From positions 124,001 through 188,000 of the forward strand of contig NZ_JAALFE010000001.1 of the NCBI RefSeq assembly GCF_011059185.1: a stretch of DNA of 64,000 nt, given 5' to 3'. The position numbers were made by a program, and so were the translations under genes. Origin of the DNA: Paragemmobacter kunshanensis. Lineage in GTDB: Bacteria > Pseudomonadota > Alphaproteobacteria > Rhodobacterales > Rhodobacteraceae. Below the pieces are notes generated by a model. That model saw only the letters and a list, made by a program, of their open reading frames with translations, searched no databases and had not been told where the DNA came from. Below are positions 8,135 to 17,128 of the stretch, one piece after another (position 1 is the stretch's first letter; every line of letters starts with the position of its first letter).

Positions 8135-10543
8135 ATGAAGTTCACCCTCTCCTGGCTGAAGGACCACCTCGAAACCGGGGCCACGCTGGAGGATATCCTC
8201 TATGCGCTGACCGATCTCGGGCTGGAGGTGGAAGAGGTCACCGATCGCACCGCCCGGCTGGCCCCCTTTACCCTGGCCAAGGTGCTGCATGCCGAACAGC
8301 ACCCCGATGCCGACAAGCTGCGCGTCTGCCGCGTGCTGACCGATGAGGGCGAAAAGCAGATCGTCTGCGGCGCCCCCAATGCCCGTGCGGGCATCACCGT
8401 CGTTCTGTGCAAGCCGGGCGATTATGTGCCGGGCATCGACGTGACGCTGGGCGTGGGCAAGATCCGGGGCGTGGAATCCCACGGCATGATGGCCTCGGAA
8501 CGCGAGTTGGAACTGTCCGACGAACATAACGGCATCATCGAACTGCCCTCGGGCGAGGTGGGCGAGAAATTCACCGACTGGCTGGCGAAGAACCGGCCCG
8601 AAGTGGTGGATCCGATGATCCATATCAAGATCACCCCCAACCGCCCCGATGCGCTGGGCGTGCGCGGCATCGCGCGTGACCTTGCCGCGCGCGGCCTTGG
8701 CACGCTGAAACCGCTGGACATCCCCGCGATCCCCGCCGCCTTCCCCTGCCCCATCCGCGTGGAAATCGACCCCGCGCTGAAGGCGAAGGGTTGCCCCCTC
8801 TTCGCGGGCCGCCTGATCCGCGGCGTCAGGAACGGCCCCTCGCCCGCCTGGCTGCAGGCCCGCCTCACCGCCATCGGCCTGCGCCCGATCTCGGCGCTGG
8901 TCGATATCACCAACTTCTTCACCTTCGCCCTGAACCGCCCGCTGCATGTCTTCGACGCGGCCAAGGTGCATGGCCCCCTGCGCATCCATCCGGCACAGGG
9001 CGGCGAGGAACTGCTGGCCCTCGACGGCAAGACCTATGCCCTGCGCGCCGGCATGATGGTCATCTCCGATGACAACGGCCCGGAATCGCTGGCCGGGATC
9101 ATGGGTGGCGAAGTGTCGGGCTGCACCGAGGCCACGACCGATGTCTTCCTCGAATCCGCCTTCTGGGATCCGATCACCATCGCCACCACGGGCCGCGCGC
9201 TGAAGATCAATTCCGACGCCCGCTACCGTTTCGAACGCGGCGTCGATCCGGCCTTCACCCTGCCGGGGCTGGACCTTGCCACGCAGATGATCCTCGATCT
9301 CTGCGGCGGCGAAGCCTCCGATCTTGCCATGGATGGCGCGGTCCCCGACACCACCCGCGCCTATCGCCTGAACCCCGCCCGCGTCATCAGCCTGGTCGGC
9401 ATGGACATCCCCGAAGAAGAACAGCGCCGCACCCTGGCCGCGCTGGGCTTCACGCTGTCGGGCGACATGGCCACCCCCCCCACCTGGCGCCCCGATATCC
9501 TGGGCGAGGCCGATCTGGTGGAAGAGGTCGCCCGCATCGCCAGCCTGACCCGGCTTGAAGGCAAGCCGCTGCTGCGCAGCGCGCCGGGCGTGCCGAAGCC
9601 GATCCTGACGCCGCTGCAAAGCCGCGAGAAAGCCGCCCGCCGCAGCCTTGCCGCGCTCGGCTACAACGAATGCGTCACCTACAGCTTCATCGACGAACAG
9701 GCTGCCACCCTCTTTGGCGGCGGGTCCGATGCCGTGCGCGTCGACAACCCGATCTCGTCGGAGATGACGCATCTCCGCCCCGACCTGCTGCCGGGCCTGC
9801 TGCGCGCCGCCGCCCGCAATCAGGCGCGCGGCTTCGCCGACCTTGCGCTTTGCGAAATCGGCCCCGCCTTCCATGGCGGCGAACCGGGGGAACAGCACCT
9901 GCAGGCGACCGGCCTGCTTGTCGGCCAGACCGCCCCGCGCGATCCCTATGGCAGCCGCCGCCCCGTCGATGTCTTCGATGCCAAGGCTGATGCCGAAGCG
10001 ATCCTCGCCGCCCTTGGCGCGCCCGCCCGCGTGCAGATCACGCGCAAGGTGGCATCGTGGTGGCATCCCGGCCGCTCCGGCACCATCGGCCTTGGCCCGA
10101 ACGCGCTCGCCACCTTCGGCGAGGTGCATCCCCGCATCCTTTCCGCCCTTGGCGTGAAGGGGCCTGCCATGGCCTTCACCATCCTTGTCGCCAACGTCCC
10201 CCTGCCCAAGACGAAAACCCCCACCCGCCCCGCGCTCGCCATCAGCGACCTGCAGGCGGTGGAACGCGATTTCGCCTTCGTGGTGGACAAGGGGGTCGAG
10301 GCGCTGACGGCCATCAACGCAGCCCAGGGGGCCGACAAGGCCCTGATCGAAAGCGTCCGCCTGTTTGACCAGTTCACGGGCGAAAAGGCGGAATCGCAGA
10401 TGGGCGCGGGCAAGAAATCCATCGCCCTTACCGTGCGCCTGCAACCCACCGAAAAGACCCTGACCGAATCCGAGATCGACTCCGTCTCCGCCCGGATCAT
10501 CGAAAAGGTGACAAAGGCCACCGGCGGCACCCTGCGCGGCTGA
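8135..10543 (+). CDS. pheT: Phenylalanyl-tRNA synthetase beta subunit
   Basis: An 802-residue subunit of the PheST tetramer. The N-terminal MKFTLSWLKDHLETG segment is canonical. An EMAP/OB tRNA-binding domain spans about 40-150 (AEQHPDADKLRVCRV, VCGAPNARAG). The B3/B4 editing domain follows around 210-390, then B5, the catalytic-like core, and a C-terminal ferredoxin-fold anticodon-binding domain (about 705-802, AVERDFAFVVDKGVE). The ATG at 8135 follows GAAGGGA. The length is normal. Confidence 0.97.
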   Translation: MKFTLSWLKDHLETGATLEDILYALTDLGLEVEEVTDRTARLAPFTLAKVLHAEQHPDADKLRVCRVLTDEGEKQIVCGAPNARAGITVVLCKPGDYVPGIDVTLGVGKIRGVESHGMMASERELELSDEHNGIIELPSGEVGEKFTDWLAKNRPEVVDPMIHIKITPNRPDALGVRGIARDLAARGLGTLKPLDIPAIPAAFPCPIRVEIDPALKAKGCPLFAGRLIRGVRNGPSPAWLQARLTAIGLRPISALVDITNFFTFALNRPLHVFDAAKVHGPLRIHPAQGGEELLALDGKTYALRAGMMVISDDNGPESLAGIMGGEVSGCTEATTDVFLESAFWDPITIATTGRALKINSDARYRFERGVDPAFTLPGLDLATQMILDLCGGEASDLAMDGAVPDTTRAYRLNPARVISLVGMDIPEEEQRRTLAALGFTLSGDMATPPTWRPDILGEADLVEEVARIASLTRLEGKPLLRSAPGVPKPILTPLQSREKAARRSLAALGYNECVTYSFIDEQAATLFGGGSDAVRVDNPISSEMTHLRPDLLPGLLRAAARNQARGFADLALCEIGPAFHGGEPGEQHLQATGLLVGQTAPRDPYGSRRPVDVFDAKADAEAILAALGAPARVQITRKVASWWHPGRSGTIGLGPNALATFGEVHPRILSALGVKGPAMAFTILVANVPLPKTKTPTRPALAISDLQAVERDFAFVVDKGVEALTAINAAQGADKALIESVRLFDQFTGEKAESQMGAGKKSIALTVRLQPTEKTLTESEIDSVSARIIEKVTKATGGTLRG

Positions 10544-10551
10544 TCAGGGAA

Positions 10552-10610
10552 CGGCCATCCGCCCGTGCGGATGGCCGGATGCGCCCGGATACCCATCCTT
10601 CAGGATGGGT
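10552..10610 (+). terminator. Two consecutive hairpins after pheT
   Basis: The first hairpin is CGGCCATCCGC-CCGT-GCGGATGGCCG (10552-10577). The second is ACCCATCC-TTCA-GGATGGGT (10591-10610), followed within 10 bases by TTTT. Both have perfect stems. Confidence 0.65.
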
Positions 10611-10745
10611 CAACCATCTGTTTTCATGTCATTATTCGGCAACGCGCCGGGGGAATTCGCGCCCCGGCATTCCCTGCTGCCCCGCCTTCTCCATAGGGTC
10701 GCCCATCCAGGGCCGAAACCCGGCCCGGCCTGATCCGCTGGAGAG

Positions 10746-12041
10746 ATGATGACTCGCCCCCTGCCCCGCGTCGCGGCCTCCGCCGCCGCCACCTTCGCCG
10801 CCACCTTCGCCGCCGCCTTCGCCCTTGCCCCTGCCTCGGCCGCCCTTGCCCAATCCGCCGGTTGCGCCGCCCTGAACGCCACCCCCACCGGCGATATCAC
10901 CGTCATGCCCACGGCCACCCTGACGCTGTCGGCGCTGAATGCGGGCGAAACCGTCACCATCAGCGGCACGGGCATCTCTACCATGATGGCCATGCCCGGG
11001 GCGGGCTGGTTCATCACCGATCCGACGGCAGGCGGCGGCGCCGTCTCGCCCACCTATGATGCCACCAATGCGGCCTTCAGCCATGTCTTCACCGTGGCCT
11101 CGGGCGGGATGCTCTCCTTCGGCCTGCAGGAAACCGGCCCGAACTTCACCCAACTCCTCGGCGTCTCCATCACCTGCGTCGGCACCACAAGCGGGGGCGA
11201 CGTGATCCTTCTGTCGGGCTTTGCCCAGCAGCACTCCATCAGTTCGGCCCTTGGCCGCAACTTCCGCAACCGCTTCGGCCTGCCGGGGGCCGTGCCGCAG
11301 GGGCCGCGCAATGTCTTTGCCTCGACCAAGGGGCAGGATAGCGAGGTTTCGGCCTGGATCTCGCTCTCGGGGCGCAGCTTCTGGGATGGATATGAAGGCA
11401 GCGCCGTCGATCTTTCCTTCGGGGTCGATCGTTTCGTTGCCGCCAATACGCTGGTGGGTGTCATGGTCGGACTGAACCGCCTGTCGGTCAGCGATGCCAC
11501 CGGGGCCAGCACCGATGCCGATGCCGGGATGATCGGCCTCTATGCCGCGCAGGGCCTGACCGGCGGCCTGCTGGCCGATGGCTATCTCGCCTGGTCGCGC
11601 GTCTCCTATGATGCGGCGGGCAGCAGCTTTGACACCGATCGCGTCATGGCCGGGCTGGGCCTCAGCGGCAGCATCGAACAGGCCGCGGGCCTCTTGCAGC
11701 CCCGCGCGCGCCTCTCCGCCGCATGGGAGGATTTCCCCACCGGCATCACCGGCGTCGTGGCCGGGAACAGCGAACAGCTGACCGCCTCGCTCGGCGCGCG
11801 GTTCGACTGGCGCGATCCGATGCCCGGCACGGCGCTGACCCCCTTCCTGTCGGTCGACATCGAATATGGCCGCCTGCAGGATCCCTCGGGCGCGAAGGAC
11901 GACTACCTCGCCCCCCGCATCGGCCTTGGCGTCAACGGCATGGTCGGCGCGGGCCGGCTTTCGGCCAGCCTCGACATCGGGCAAAGCGGCAGCGACGTCT
12001 ACGATGCCGGGCTGGATCTGACCTACGAAATCTCGTTCTGA
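10746..12041 (+). CDS. Autotransporter beta-domain outer membrane protein
   Basis: A 431-residue protein. A long Ala-rich signal peptide (about 1-36, ending near ALAQSA) precedes a 130-residue passenger-like segment with two Cys residues. A beta-barrel domain of about 250 residues shows alternating hydrophobic strands with Gly and Asp turns. The last residues are YEISF; a terminal Phe is the usual signal for BAM-mediated insertion. The passenger is very short for an autotransporter, so this may act mainly as a barrel. The passenger function is unknown. Confidence 0.75.
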   Translation: MMTRPLPRVAASAAATFAATFAAAFALAPASAALAQSAGCAALNATPTGDITVMPTATLTLSALNAGETVTISGTGISTMMAMPGAGWFITDPTAGGGAVSPTYDATNAAFSHVFTVASGGMLSFGLQETGPNFTQLLGVSITCVGTTSGGDVILLSGFAQQHSISSALGRNFRNRFGLPGAVPQGPRNVFASTKGQDSEVSAWISLSGRSFWDGYEGSAVDLSFGVDRFVAANTLVGVMVGLNRLSVSDATGASTDADAGMIGLYAAQGLTGGLLADGYLAWSRVSYDAAGSSFDTDRVMAGLGLSGSIEQAAGLLQPRARLSAAWEDFPTGITGVVAGNSEQLTASLGARFDWRDPMPGTALTPFLSVDIEYGRLQDPSGAKDDYLAPRIGLGVNGMVGAGRLSASLDIGQSGSDVYDAGLDLTYEISF

Positions 12042-12048
12042 CACGATC

Positions 12049-12079
12049 CCCCTTTTCCGCCCCCGGGGCGGGAAAGGGG
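12049..12079 (+). terminator. Terminator after the autotransporter gene
   Basis: A 15-bp GC-rich stem (CCCCTTTTCCGCCCC with GGGGCGGGAAAGGGG, one T-G wobble) begins eight bases after the stop. Confidence 0.6.
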
Positions 12080-12089
12080 CCCGGCCGGC

Positions 12090-12183
12090 CTGTGCATGCA
12101 AGCACGGTTAACCACGAATCAGAGGGCCACCCTGCCCGGATTTGTATGCACAGCCGTCTGCACTGCGCTGCTGCACTGCGCTG
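12090..12183. repeat. Inverted repeat and 13-base tandem duplication
   Basis: CTGTGCATGCAA (12090-12101) faces TTGTATGCACAG (12142-12153), matching at 11 of 12 positions. Directly after the right arm, the 13-mer CTGCACTGCGCTG occurs twice in tandem (12158-12170 and 12171-12183). The segment lies between the autotransporter terminator and the GMC oxidoreductase and may hold its control region. Confidence 0.5.
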
Positions 12184-12259
12184 CTGAACGCCCGCCGCAA
12201 CGTCACGCTTCCCGATCCGCCCGCTTCGCGCAAAGGTTAAGCCGGGGTCGGGGGGTGTC

Positions 12260-13879
12260 ATGCAGTATGATTACATCATCGCGGGGGGCGGTTCCGCCGG
12301 GGCGGTTCTGGCCGCGCGCCTGTCGGAAGACCCCGCCATCAGCGTCTGCCTGATCGAGGCCGGGGGAAGCGGAAAATCCTTTCTTATCAATACCCCAGCC
12401 ATGGTTGCCGCCATGGTCTCCGGCCGTCCGCCGCTGCACAACTGGGCCTTTCGCACCACGCCCCAGCCGCATCTGAACGGGCGCCGCTGCTATCAGCCGC
12501 GCGGCAAGGCACTGGGCGGTTCCTCGGCCATCAACGCCATGCTCTATGTGCGCGGCCACCCCTCCGATTACGACACCTGGGCCGACCTCGGCGCCGATGG
12601 TTGGGATTGGCAATCCGTCCTGCCTTACTTCTTGAAATCAGAGGGAAATTCCTCCCTCTCTGGCCACCTTCACGGCAAATCCGGGCCGCTTCACGTCACC
12701 GATCAGCACAGCCCCCATGCCATTTCCCGCGCCTTCATCCGCGCGATGGAAAGCCTGCAGATCCCCGAAAACCCCGATTTCAACGGCGAAACGCAGTTCG
12801 GCGCGGGTCTCTATCAGGTCACCCAGTTTGCCCATGGCCCCCGCAAGGGCCGCCGCTGCTCGGCCGCCGCGGCCTATCTGCATCCCGTCCTGTCCCGCCC
12901 CAACCTGACCGTCCTCACCCATGCCCGGGCCGAACGCATCATCCTGGATGGCACCCGCGCCAAGGGGCTGATCGTAAAGCAGAAAAACCGCCGCCTTTCG
13001 CTGATGGCACGGCGCGAGGTGATCGTCGCGGCGGGCGCTTTCGGCTCTCCGCAGCTCCTGCTCCTCTCCGGCATCGGCCCCGAGGATGAGCTGCGCACCC
13101 ACGGCATCCCCGTCGCCCATGCCCTGCCGGGTGTCGGGCAGAACCTGCAGGATCATCTCGATCACACGCTGATCTGGCACTCGCCCCGGCCCGATGTGGT
13201 GGGGTTCAACCCGGCGGGCCTCATGCGGCTGGTCCGTGGCTGGCGGCCCTTCCGCGATCACGGCACGGGCCTCCTCACCACGCCGGGGGCGGAAGGCGGG
13301 GCCTTCCTCATGTCACGCCCCGGCCTGCAAGTGCCTGATCTTCAGGTGCATTTCGTCATCGCCATCGTGGATGACCACATGCGCCGCATCCATCTTGCAG
13401 ATGGCTGGTCGGCGCATGTCTGCGTGCTGCGCCCCGAAAGTCGGGGCCATGTCGGCCTGCGGGATGCCAATCCCGCCAGCCCCCCGCGCATCGACCCGAA
13501 CTTCCTGTCCGATCCGCGCGATCTGGAAACGCTCAAGGCCGGGGTGCGCCTCCTCGACCGGGCAATGCAGGCCGAGGCCCTGGCCCCGTGGCGGGGCAAA
13601 CGGCTCTATCCCCTTGACGGAACGGATGAATCACTCACCGCCGATATCCGCGCCCGCGCCGATACGATCTACCACCCCGTTGGAACCTGCCGCATGGGCC
13701 GCGATGCGATGGCCGTGGTAGACCCCGCCCTGCGCGTTCACGGTTTGGAAGGGCTTCGCGTGGTAGATGCTTCCGTCATGCCCACCCTGATCGGAGGAAA
13801 CACCAACGCCCCCACCATCATGATCGCCGAACGCGCCGCCGATCTGATCCTTTCCGCCCAGCGTGGCGCAGCGGATTAG
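12260..13879 (+). CDS. GMC family FAD-dependent oxidoreductase (alcohol/choline dehydrogenase type)
   Basis: A 539-residue flavoenzyme. The FAD dinucleotide motif GGGSAG is at residues 9-14, with a distal Glu in IEAGGSG. The GMC signature PRGKALGGSSAINAM lies near 78-92 and the second GMC block GAFGSPQLLLLSGIGP near 257-271. The C-terminal catalytic region has YHPVGTCRMG and GGNTNAPT. The family oxidises primary alcohols or choline to aldehydes. No betaine genes are nearby, so a general alcohol dehydrogenase is more likely than BetA. Confidence 0.88.
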   Translation: MQYDYIIAGGGSAGAVLAARLSEDPAISVCLIEAGGSGKSFLINTPAMVAAMVSGRPPLHNWAFRTTPQPHLNGRRCYQPRGKALGGSSAINAMLYVRGHPSDYDTWADLGADGWDWQSVLPYFLKSEGNSSLSGHLHGKSGPLHVTDQHSPHAISRAFIRAMESLQIPENPDFNGETQFGAGLYQVTQFAHGPRKGRRCSAAAAYLHPVLSRPNLTVLTHARAERIILDGTRAKGLIVKQKNRRLSLMARREVIVAAGAFGSPQLLLLSGIGPEDELRTHGIPVAHALPGVGQNLQDHLDHTLIWHSPRPDVVGFNPAGLMRLVRGWRPFRDHGTGLLTTPGAEGGAFLMSRPGLQVPDLQVHFVIAIVDDHMRRIHLADGWSAHVCVLRPESRGHVGLRDANPASPPRIDPNFLSDPRDLETLKAGVRLLDRAMQAEALAPWRGKRLYPLDGTDESLTADIRARADTIYHPVGTCRMGRDAMAVVDPALRVHGLEGLRVVDASVMPTLIGGNTNAPTIMIAERAADLILSAQRGAAD

Positions 13880-13886
13880 GGTTCTT

Positions 13887-13908
13887 GGGTATTTTTTCCA
13901 AGATGAAG
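13887..13908 (+). repeat. 22-base intergenic module, copy 1
   Basis: GGGTATTTTTTCCAAGATGAAG begins seven bases after the GMC oxidoreductase stop. It matches the complement of 28282-28303 at 18 of 22 positions. CTTGG...CCAAG can form a small hairpin. Confidence 0.6.
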
Positions 13909-13924
13909 GGGCAGGCCCGCGCTT

Positions 13925-14569
13925 CTATTTGCGCCCGAACACGCGCCGGAACCAGCCGCCCATCCCCGCCTTGGCCCGATCCGCCCGCCGGTCCAGATCA
14001 TCCAGCGTTTCCTGCGCCTCGATCACGGCGGGCTCGATCATCCGCTCCTTGAACTGCGCCCAGATGCGCCACAGCATGAACAGTACGAAGGCCAGGAAGG
14101 ACAGGATCACGATATTGACCCAAGGGATGATCCGCACATCCGGCCCCTCGACCTGACGCAGCGAGATGGCATTCGGGAAAATGGTAAACAACTGGTTACG
14201 CCAGCCATAATGCGTCACCGCCACCCATTTCGGCGCGGCGGCGGTGGATTGCATCTCCTTCGCCTCGGTATTGGTGCTGGAACTGTCCATCTTGAAATAG
14301 GGCGGCCAGCCCCAGCCCGTATCCTCGTTGCGATATTCCATCGTCTTTCCATCGGGATAGACGGCGTTGATGAAAAAGATGTCGCGGCTGGTGCCCGATC
14401 CCGTGCCCACATCCGGCGCGGCCCAGAACCAGGCATTCTCGCCCAGATCCATGCGGCGGTTCTCGGTTCCCACGATCCGCACGATATCGGTCTGCGGCAG
14501 GGTGTAGTGCAGGAAGGCAAAGACCAGCAGCGCCAGCGTGCCAAGGACGGACCATTTCAGAAAACGCAT
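13925..14569 (-). CDS. DUF1523 family membrane protein
   Basis: A 214-residue protein with an N-terminal transmembrane helix (about 5-24), an extracytoplasmic domain of about 115 residues, a second helix (about 150-168), and a cytoplasmic basic tail. The domain carries VRIVGTENRR, FFINAVYPDGK and YRNEDTGWGWPPYFK, which are typical of DUF1523, an alphaproteobacterial family without known function. It is translated right after the small membrane protein upstream (7-base gap), so the two probably work together. Confidence 0.85.
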   Translation of the reverse strand: MRFLKWSVLGTLALLVFAFLHYTLPQTDIVRIVGTENRRMDLGENAWFWAAPDVGTGSGTSRDIFFINAVYPDGKTMEYRNEDTGWGWPPYFKMDSSSTNTEAKEMQSTAAAPKWVAVTHYGWRNQLFTIFPNAISLRQVEGPDVRIIPWVNIVILSFLAFVLFMLWRIWAQFKERMIEPAVIEAQETLDDLDRRADRAKAGMGGWFRRVFGRK

Positions 14570-14576
14570 TGCTGCC

Positions 14577-14843
14577 TCAGGAAAAATTCAGGATCCAGAC
14601 CAGGGCGATGACCACCGCCGTGGGAATGACGAAGACCAGCCAGATCAGCCGCCGCCGCAGGCTGCGTTCATATTCCGCCATCCCCCGTTCGACATGGGCG
14701 TCGCGCGGCCCGGGGATATCGCCCTGATCATAGTCCTTCTCCAGCCTCTCGCGTTCCAGCGACCGGGAATAGATGGACAGGATCCAGTAGATCACCGTCA
14801 GCCCGATATAGCCGAAAAGCGCCAGCTTGAAAAAGGCGATCAT
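14577..14843 (-). CDS. Small two-helix membrane protein in operon with DUF1523
   Basis: An 88-residue protein with a hydrophobic helix at about 3-22 and another at about 66-85. A charged cytoplasmic or periplasmic loop with SLERERLEKDYDQGD lies between them. The ATG at 14843 is used because GGGGGTG precedes it and longer readings cross a non-coding stretch. Its stop lies seven bases before the DUF1523 ATG, and GAGG in that gap serves as the next ribosome site. No known family is recognised. Confidence 0.7.
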   Translation of the reverse strand: MIAFFKLALFGYIGLTVIYWILSIYSRSLERERLEKDYDQGDIPGPRDAHVERGMAEYERSLRRRLIWLVFVIPTAVVIALVWILNFS

Positions 14844-14942
14844 GCCGCAACACCCCCGTCTGCCCCCCCAATGTGGCCCCGCGCCCCCCGATGCGCAAGC
14901 TTTCCCCTTGGCAGCAGCGCCGGGCCAACCCAACATGGGGGC

Positions 14943-16214
14943 ATGACCGATACCCTGAACCAGGCCATCGACGACCAGATCCCCGCGCTGATCGGCCTTG
15001 CGCAGGATCTGATCCGCATTCCCACGCTGAACCCGCCCGGGCGGAACTATCGCGACATCTGCGATTACCTCGCCGCCCGCCTGATGGCGCAGGGCTGGAC
15101 GGTGGAACTGATCCGCGCCATCGGCGCACCGGGCGACAGCGACGCCTTTCCCCGCTGGAACATGGTCGCCCGCATCACATCGGGCCGCCCCGGCGATTGC
15201 GTTCATTTCAACAGCCACCATGACGTGGTGGAGGTGGGCCACGGCTGGACTCGCGATCCCTTCGGCGGCGAACTGGAGGGCGACCGCCTCTACGGGCGCG
15301 GCGCCTGTGACATGAAGGGCGGGCTGGCGGCCAGCATCATCGCCGCCGAAGCCTTTCTCGCCACCACCCCGGATTGGCGGGGCGCCATCGAGATCAGCGC
15401 CACGGCAGATGAGGAATCAGGGGGTTACGGCGGCGTGGCCTATCTTGCGGAACGCGGCCACTTCGCCCCCGACCGCGTGCAGCATGTCATCATCCCCGAA
15501 CCCCTGCACAAGGATCGCATCTGCCTTGGCCATCGCGGCGTCTGGTGGGCCGAGGTGGAAACCCATGGCCGCATCGCCCATGGCTCCATGCCCTTTCTCG
15601 GCGACAGTGCCATCCGCCACATGGGCGCAGTGCTGGAAGAGATCGAACATCACCTCTACCCCCTGCTGGCCACCCGAACCACTGCCATGCCCGTCGTCCC
15701 GCCACAGGCGCGGCAATCCACGCTCAACATCAACTCCATCCACGGGGGCGAACCCGAACCGCCCCCCGGATCGACCGCGCTTCCCGCGCCCTGCGTGGCC
15801 GACCGTTGCCGCATCGTTCTGGACCGCCGCTTCCTCATCGAAGAGGCGATAGACGAGGTGAAATCCGAACTCCGCGCCGTGCTGGACCGCGTGCAAAGCC
15901 GCCGCCCCGGCTTCACCTACACGATCCGCGACCTGTTCGAAGTGCAGCCTGTGATGACGGATCGTGATGCGCCCGTCGTCCGCTCCACCGCCGCCGCCAT
16001 CGAACGGGTGCTGGGTCAGGTGGCCGATTACGTCGTCAGCCCCGGCACCTATGACCAGAAGCATATCGACCGGATCGGACGCTTGCATAACTGCATCGCC
16101 TATGGTCCGGGCCTGCTGCATCTGGCGCATCAGCCCGATGAATGGGTTGGCGTGCAGGACATGGCCGACAGCGCCAAGGTCATGGCCCTGGTGCTGCGCG
16201 ATCTGCTTGGCTAG
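14943..16214 (+). CDS. M20 family metallopeptidase (ArgE/DapE type deacylase)
   Basis: A 423-residue di-zinc hydrolase. Metal ligands are visible in NSHHDVV (near 87), GRGACDMKGG (near 120) and ADEESGGYGG (near 156). The C-terminal His appears in YDQKHIDRIG. The family removes acyl groups from amino acids, as acetylornithine deacetylase and succinyl-DAP desuccinylase do. The sequence does not settle which substrate is used. The gene is divergent from the small membrane protein. Confidence 0.88.
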   Translation: MTDTLNQAIDDQIPALIGLAQDLIRIPTLNPPGRNYRDICDYLAARLMAQGWTVELIRAIGAPGDSDAFPRWNMVARITSGRPGDCVHFNSHHDVVEVGHGWTRDPFGGELEGDRLYGRGACDMKGGLAASIIAAEAFLATTPDWRGAIEISATADEESGGYGGVAYLAERGHFAPDRVQHVIIPEPLHKDRICLGHRGVWWAEVETHGRIAHGSMPFLGDSAIRHMGAVLEEIEHHLYPLLATRTTAMPVVPPQARQSTLNINSIHGGEPEPPPGSTALPAPCVADRCRIVLDRRFLIEEAIDEVKSELRAVLDRVQSRRPGFTYTIRDLFEVQPVMTDRDAPVVRSTAAAIERVLGQVADYVVSPGTYDQKHIDRIGRLHNCIAYGPGLLHLAHQPDEWVGVQDMADSAKVMALVLRDLLG

Positions 16215-16324
16215 GGCAATCCCGGCAGTTTGCCCGGTATTGTCACCAAACCGGACACAATTTCGCCCAAAGCTTCCGCTAGCCCGGATCGCGAAAAGAC
16301 ATTGACCAGACCCCGGCTTCGCCC

Positions 16325-17113
16325 GTGTCCCCGCCAGAATTCAAGGTTGAACCCGTGCAGACAGAGATTGACCGCAACCCCAAGGCCACCGTCCTCTTGC
16401 TGGGCGCCAGATCCGATGTCGCCCGCGCGACGGCCCGCCGCTATGCGGCTGCGGGCTATGGCATCCTTCTGGCCGCCCGCGATCCCGAACGCCTTCAGGC
16501 GGAAAAGACCGATCTCGAACTGCGCTATCGGGTGCCTGTCACCCTGCTGGCCTTCGATGCCCTGCGGATCGAGGATCACGCCGCCTTCGTCGCCGCCCTG
16601 CCCGCCCTGCCCGATGTGGCCATCAGCGCGATCGGCCTTCTGGGCCGGCAAGAGGCGGACGAGGCCGACATCCCCGCCGCCATCACCGTGATGCGCAGCA
16701 ATTACGAAGGCCCGGCCAGCATCCTGTCGCATCTGGCCAATGCCTTTGCCGCGCGCGGATCGGGCACGATCATCGGGATCAGTTCCGTCGCGGGCGACCG
16801 GGGCCGCGCCACGAATTACATCTACGGCTCGGCCAAGGCCGGGTTCACCGCCTTCCTGTCGGGCCTGCGCAACCGTCTGGCGGGCCGGGGCGTGCATGTC
16901 ATTACCGTCTCGCCCGGCTTCATCGCCACCCGCATGACCGCCGGGATGGATCTGCCCGAAAAGCTGACCGCCAGCCCCGACGAAGTGGCCGAGGCCATCT
17001 TCAAGGCGCAGGAGAAGCGGCGCAATGTCATCTATGTCCGGCCGATCTGGCGGCTGATCATGCTGGTGATCCGGTCCATCCCCGAACCCGTCTTCAAGCG
17101 GCTGAAGATCTGA
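16325..17113 (+). CDS. SDR oxidoreductase, DprE2-like (decaprenylphospho-2-ketoribose reductase candidate)
   Basis: A 262-residue short-chain dehydrogenase. The nucleotide-binding turn is LLGARSDVARATA, near residue 25. The catalytic Ser is in ISSVAGDRGR and the YGSAK motif supplies Tyr and Lys. The DprE2 class has this divergent Gly motif and a hydrophobic C-terminus, as seen here. In mycobacteria DprE2 reduces the 2-keto intermediate to decaprenyl-phospho-arabinose. This assignment rests on the operon with a DprE1-like enzyme 3 kb downstream. The GTG at 16325 is used; a GTG at 16355 is possible. Confidence 0.8.
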   Translation: MSPPEFKVEPVQTEIDRNPKATVLLLGARSDVARATARRYAAAGYGILLAARDPERLQAEKTDLELRYRVPVTLLAFDALRIEDHAAFVAALPALPDVAISAIGLLGRQEADEADIPAAITVMRSNYEGPASILSHLANAFAARGSGTIIGISSVAGDRGRATNYIYGSAKAGFTAFLSGLRNRLAGRGVHVITVSPGFIATRMTAGMDLPEKLTASPDEVAEAIFKAQEKRRNVIYVRPIWRLIMLVIRSIPEPVFKRLKI

Positions 17114-17128
17114 TCGCAGGGCGCCCCG

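Noticed and set aside
7910-10444. 844-codon open frame antisense to pheT
   Set aside because: A shadow of pheT; biased low-complexity composition and no domain.
12260-13879. Choline dehydrogenase betA as a firm call
   Set aside because: The GMC motifs fit, but there is no betaine aldehyde dehydrogenase, betI or transporter nearby, so only the family is supported.
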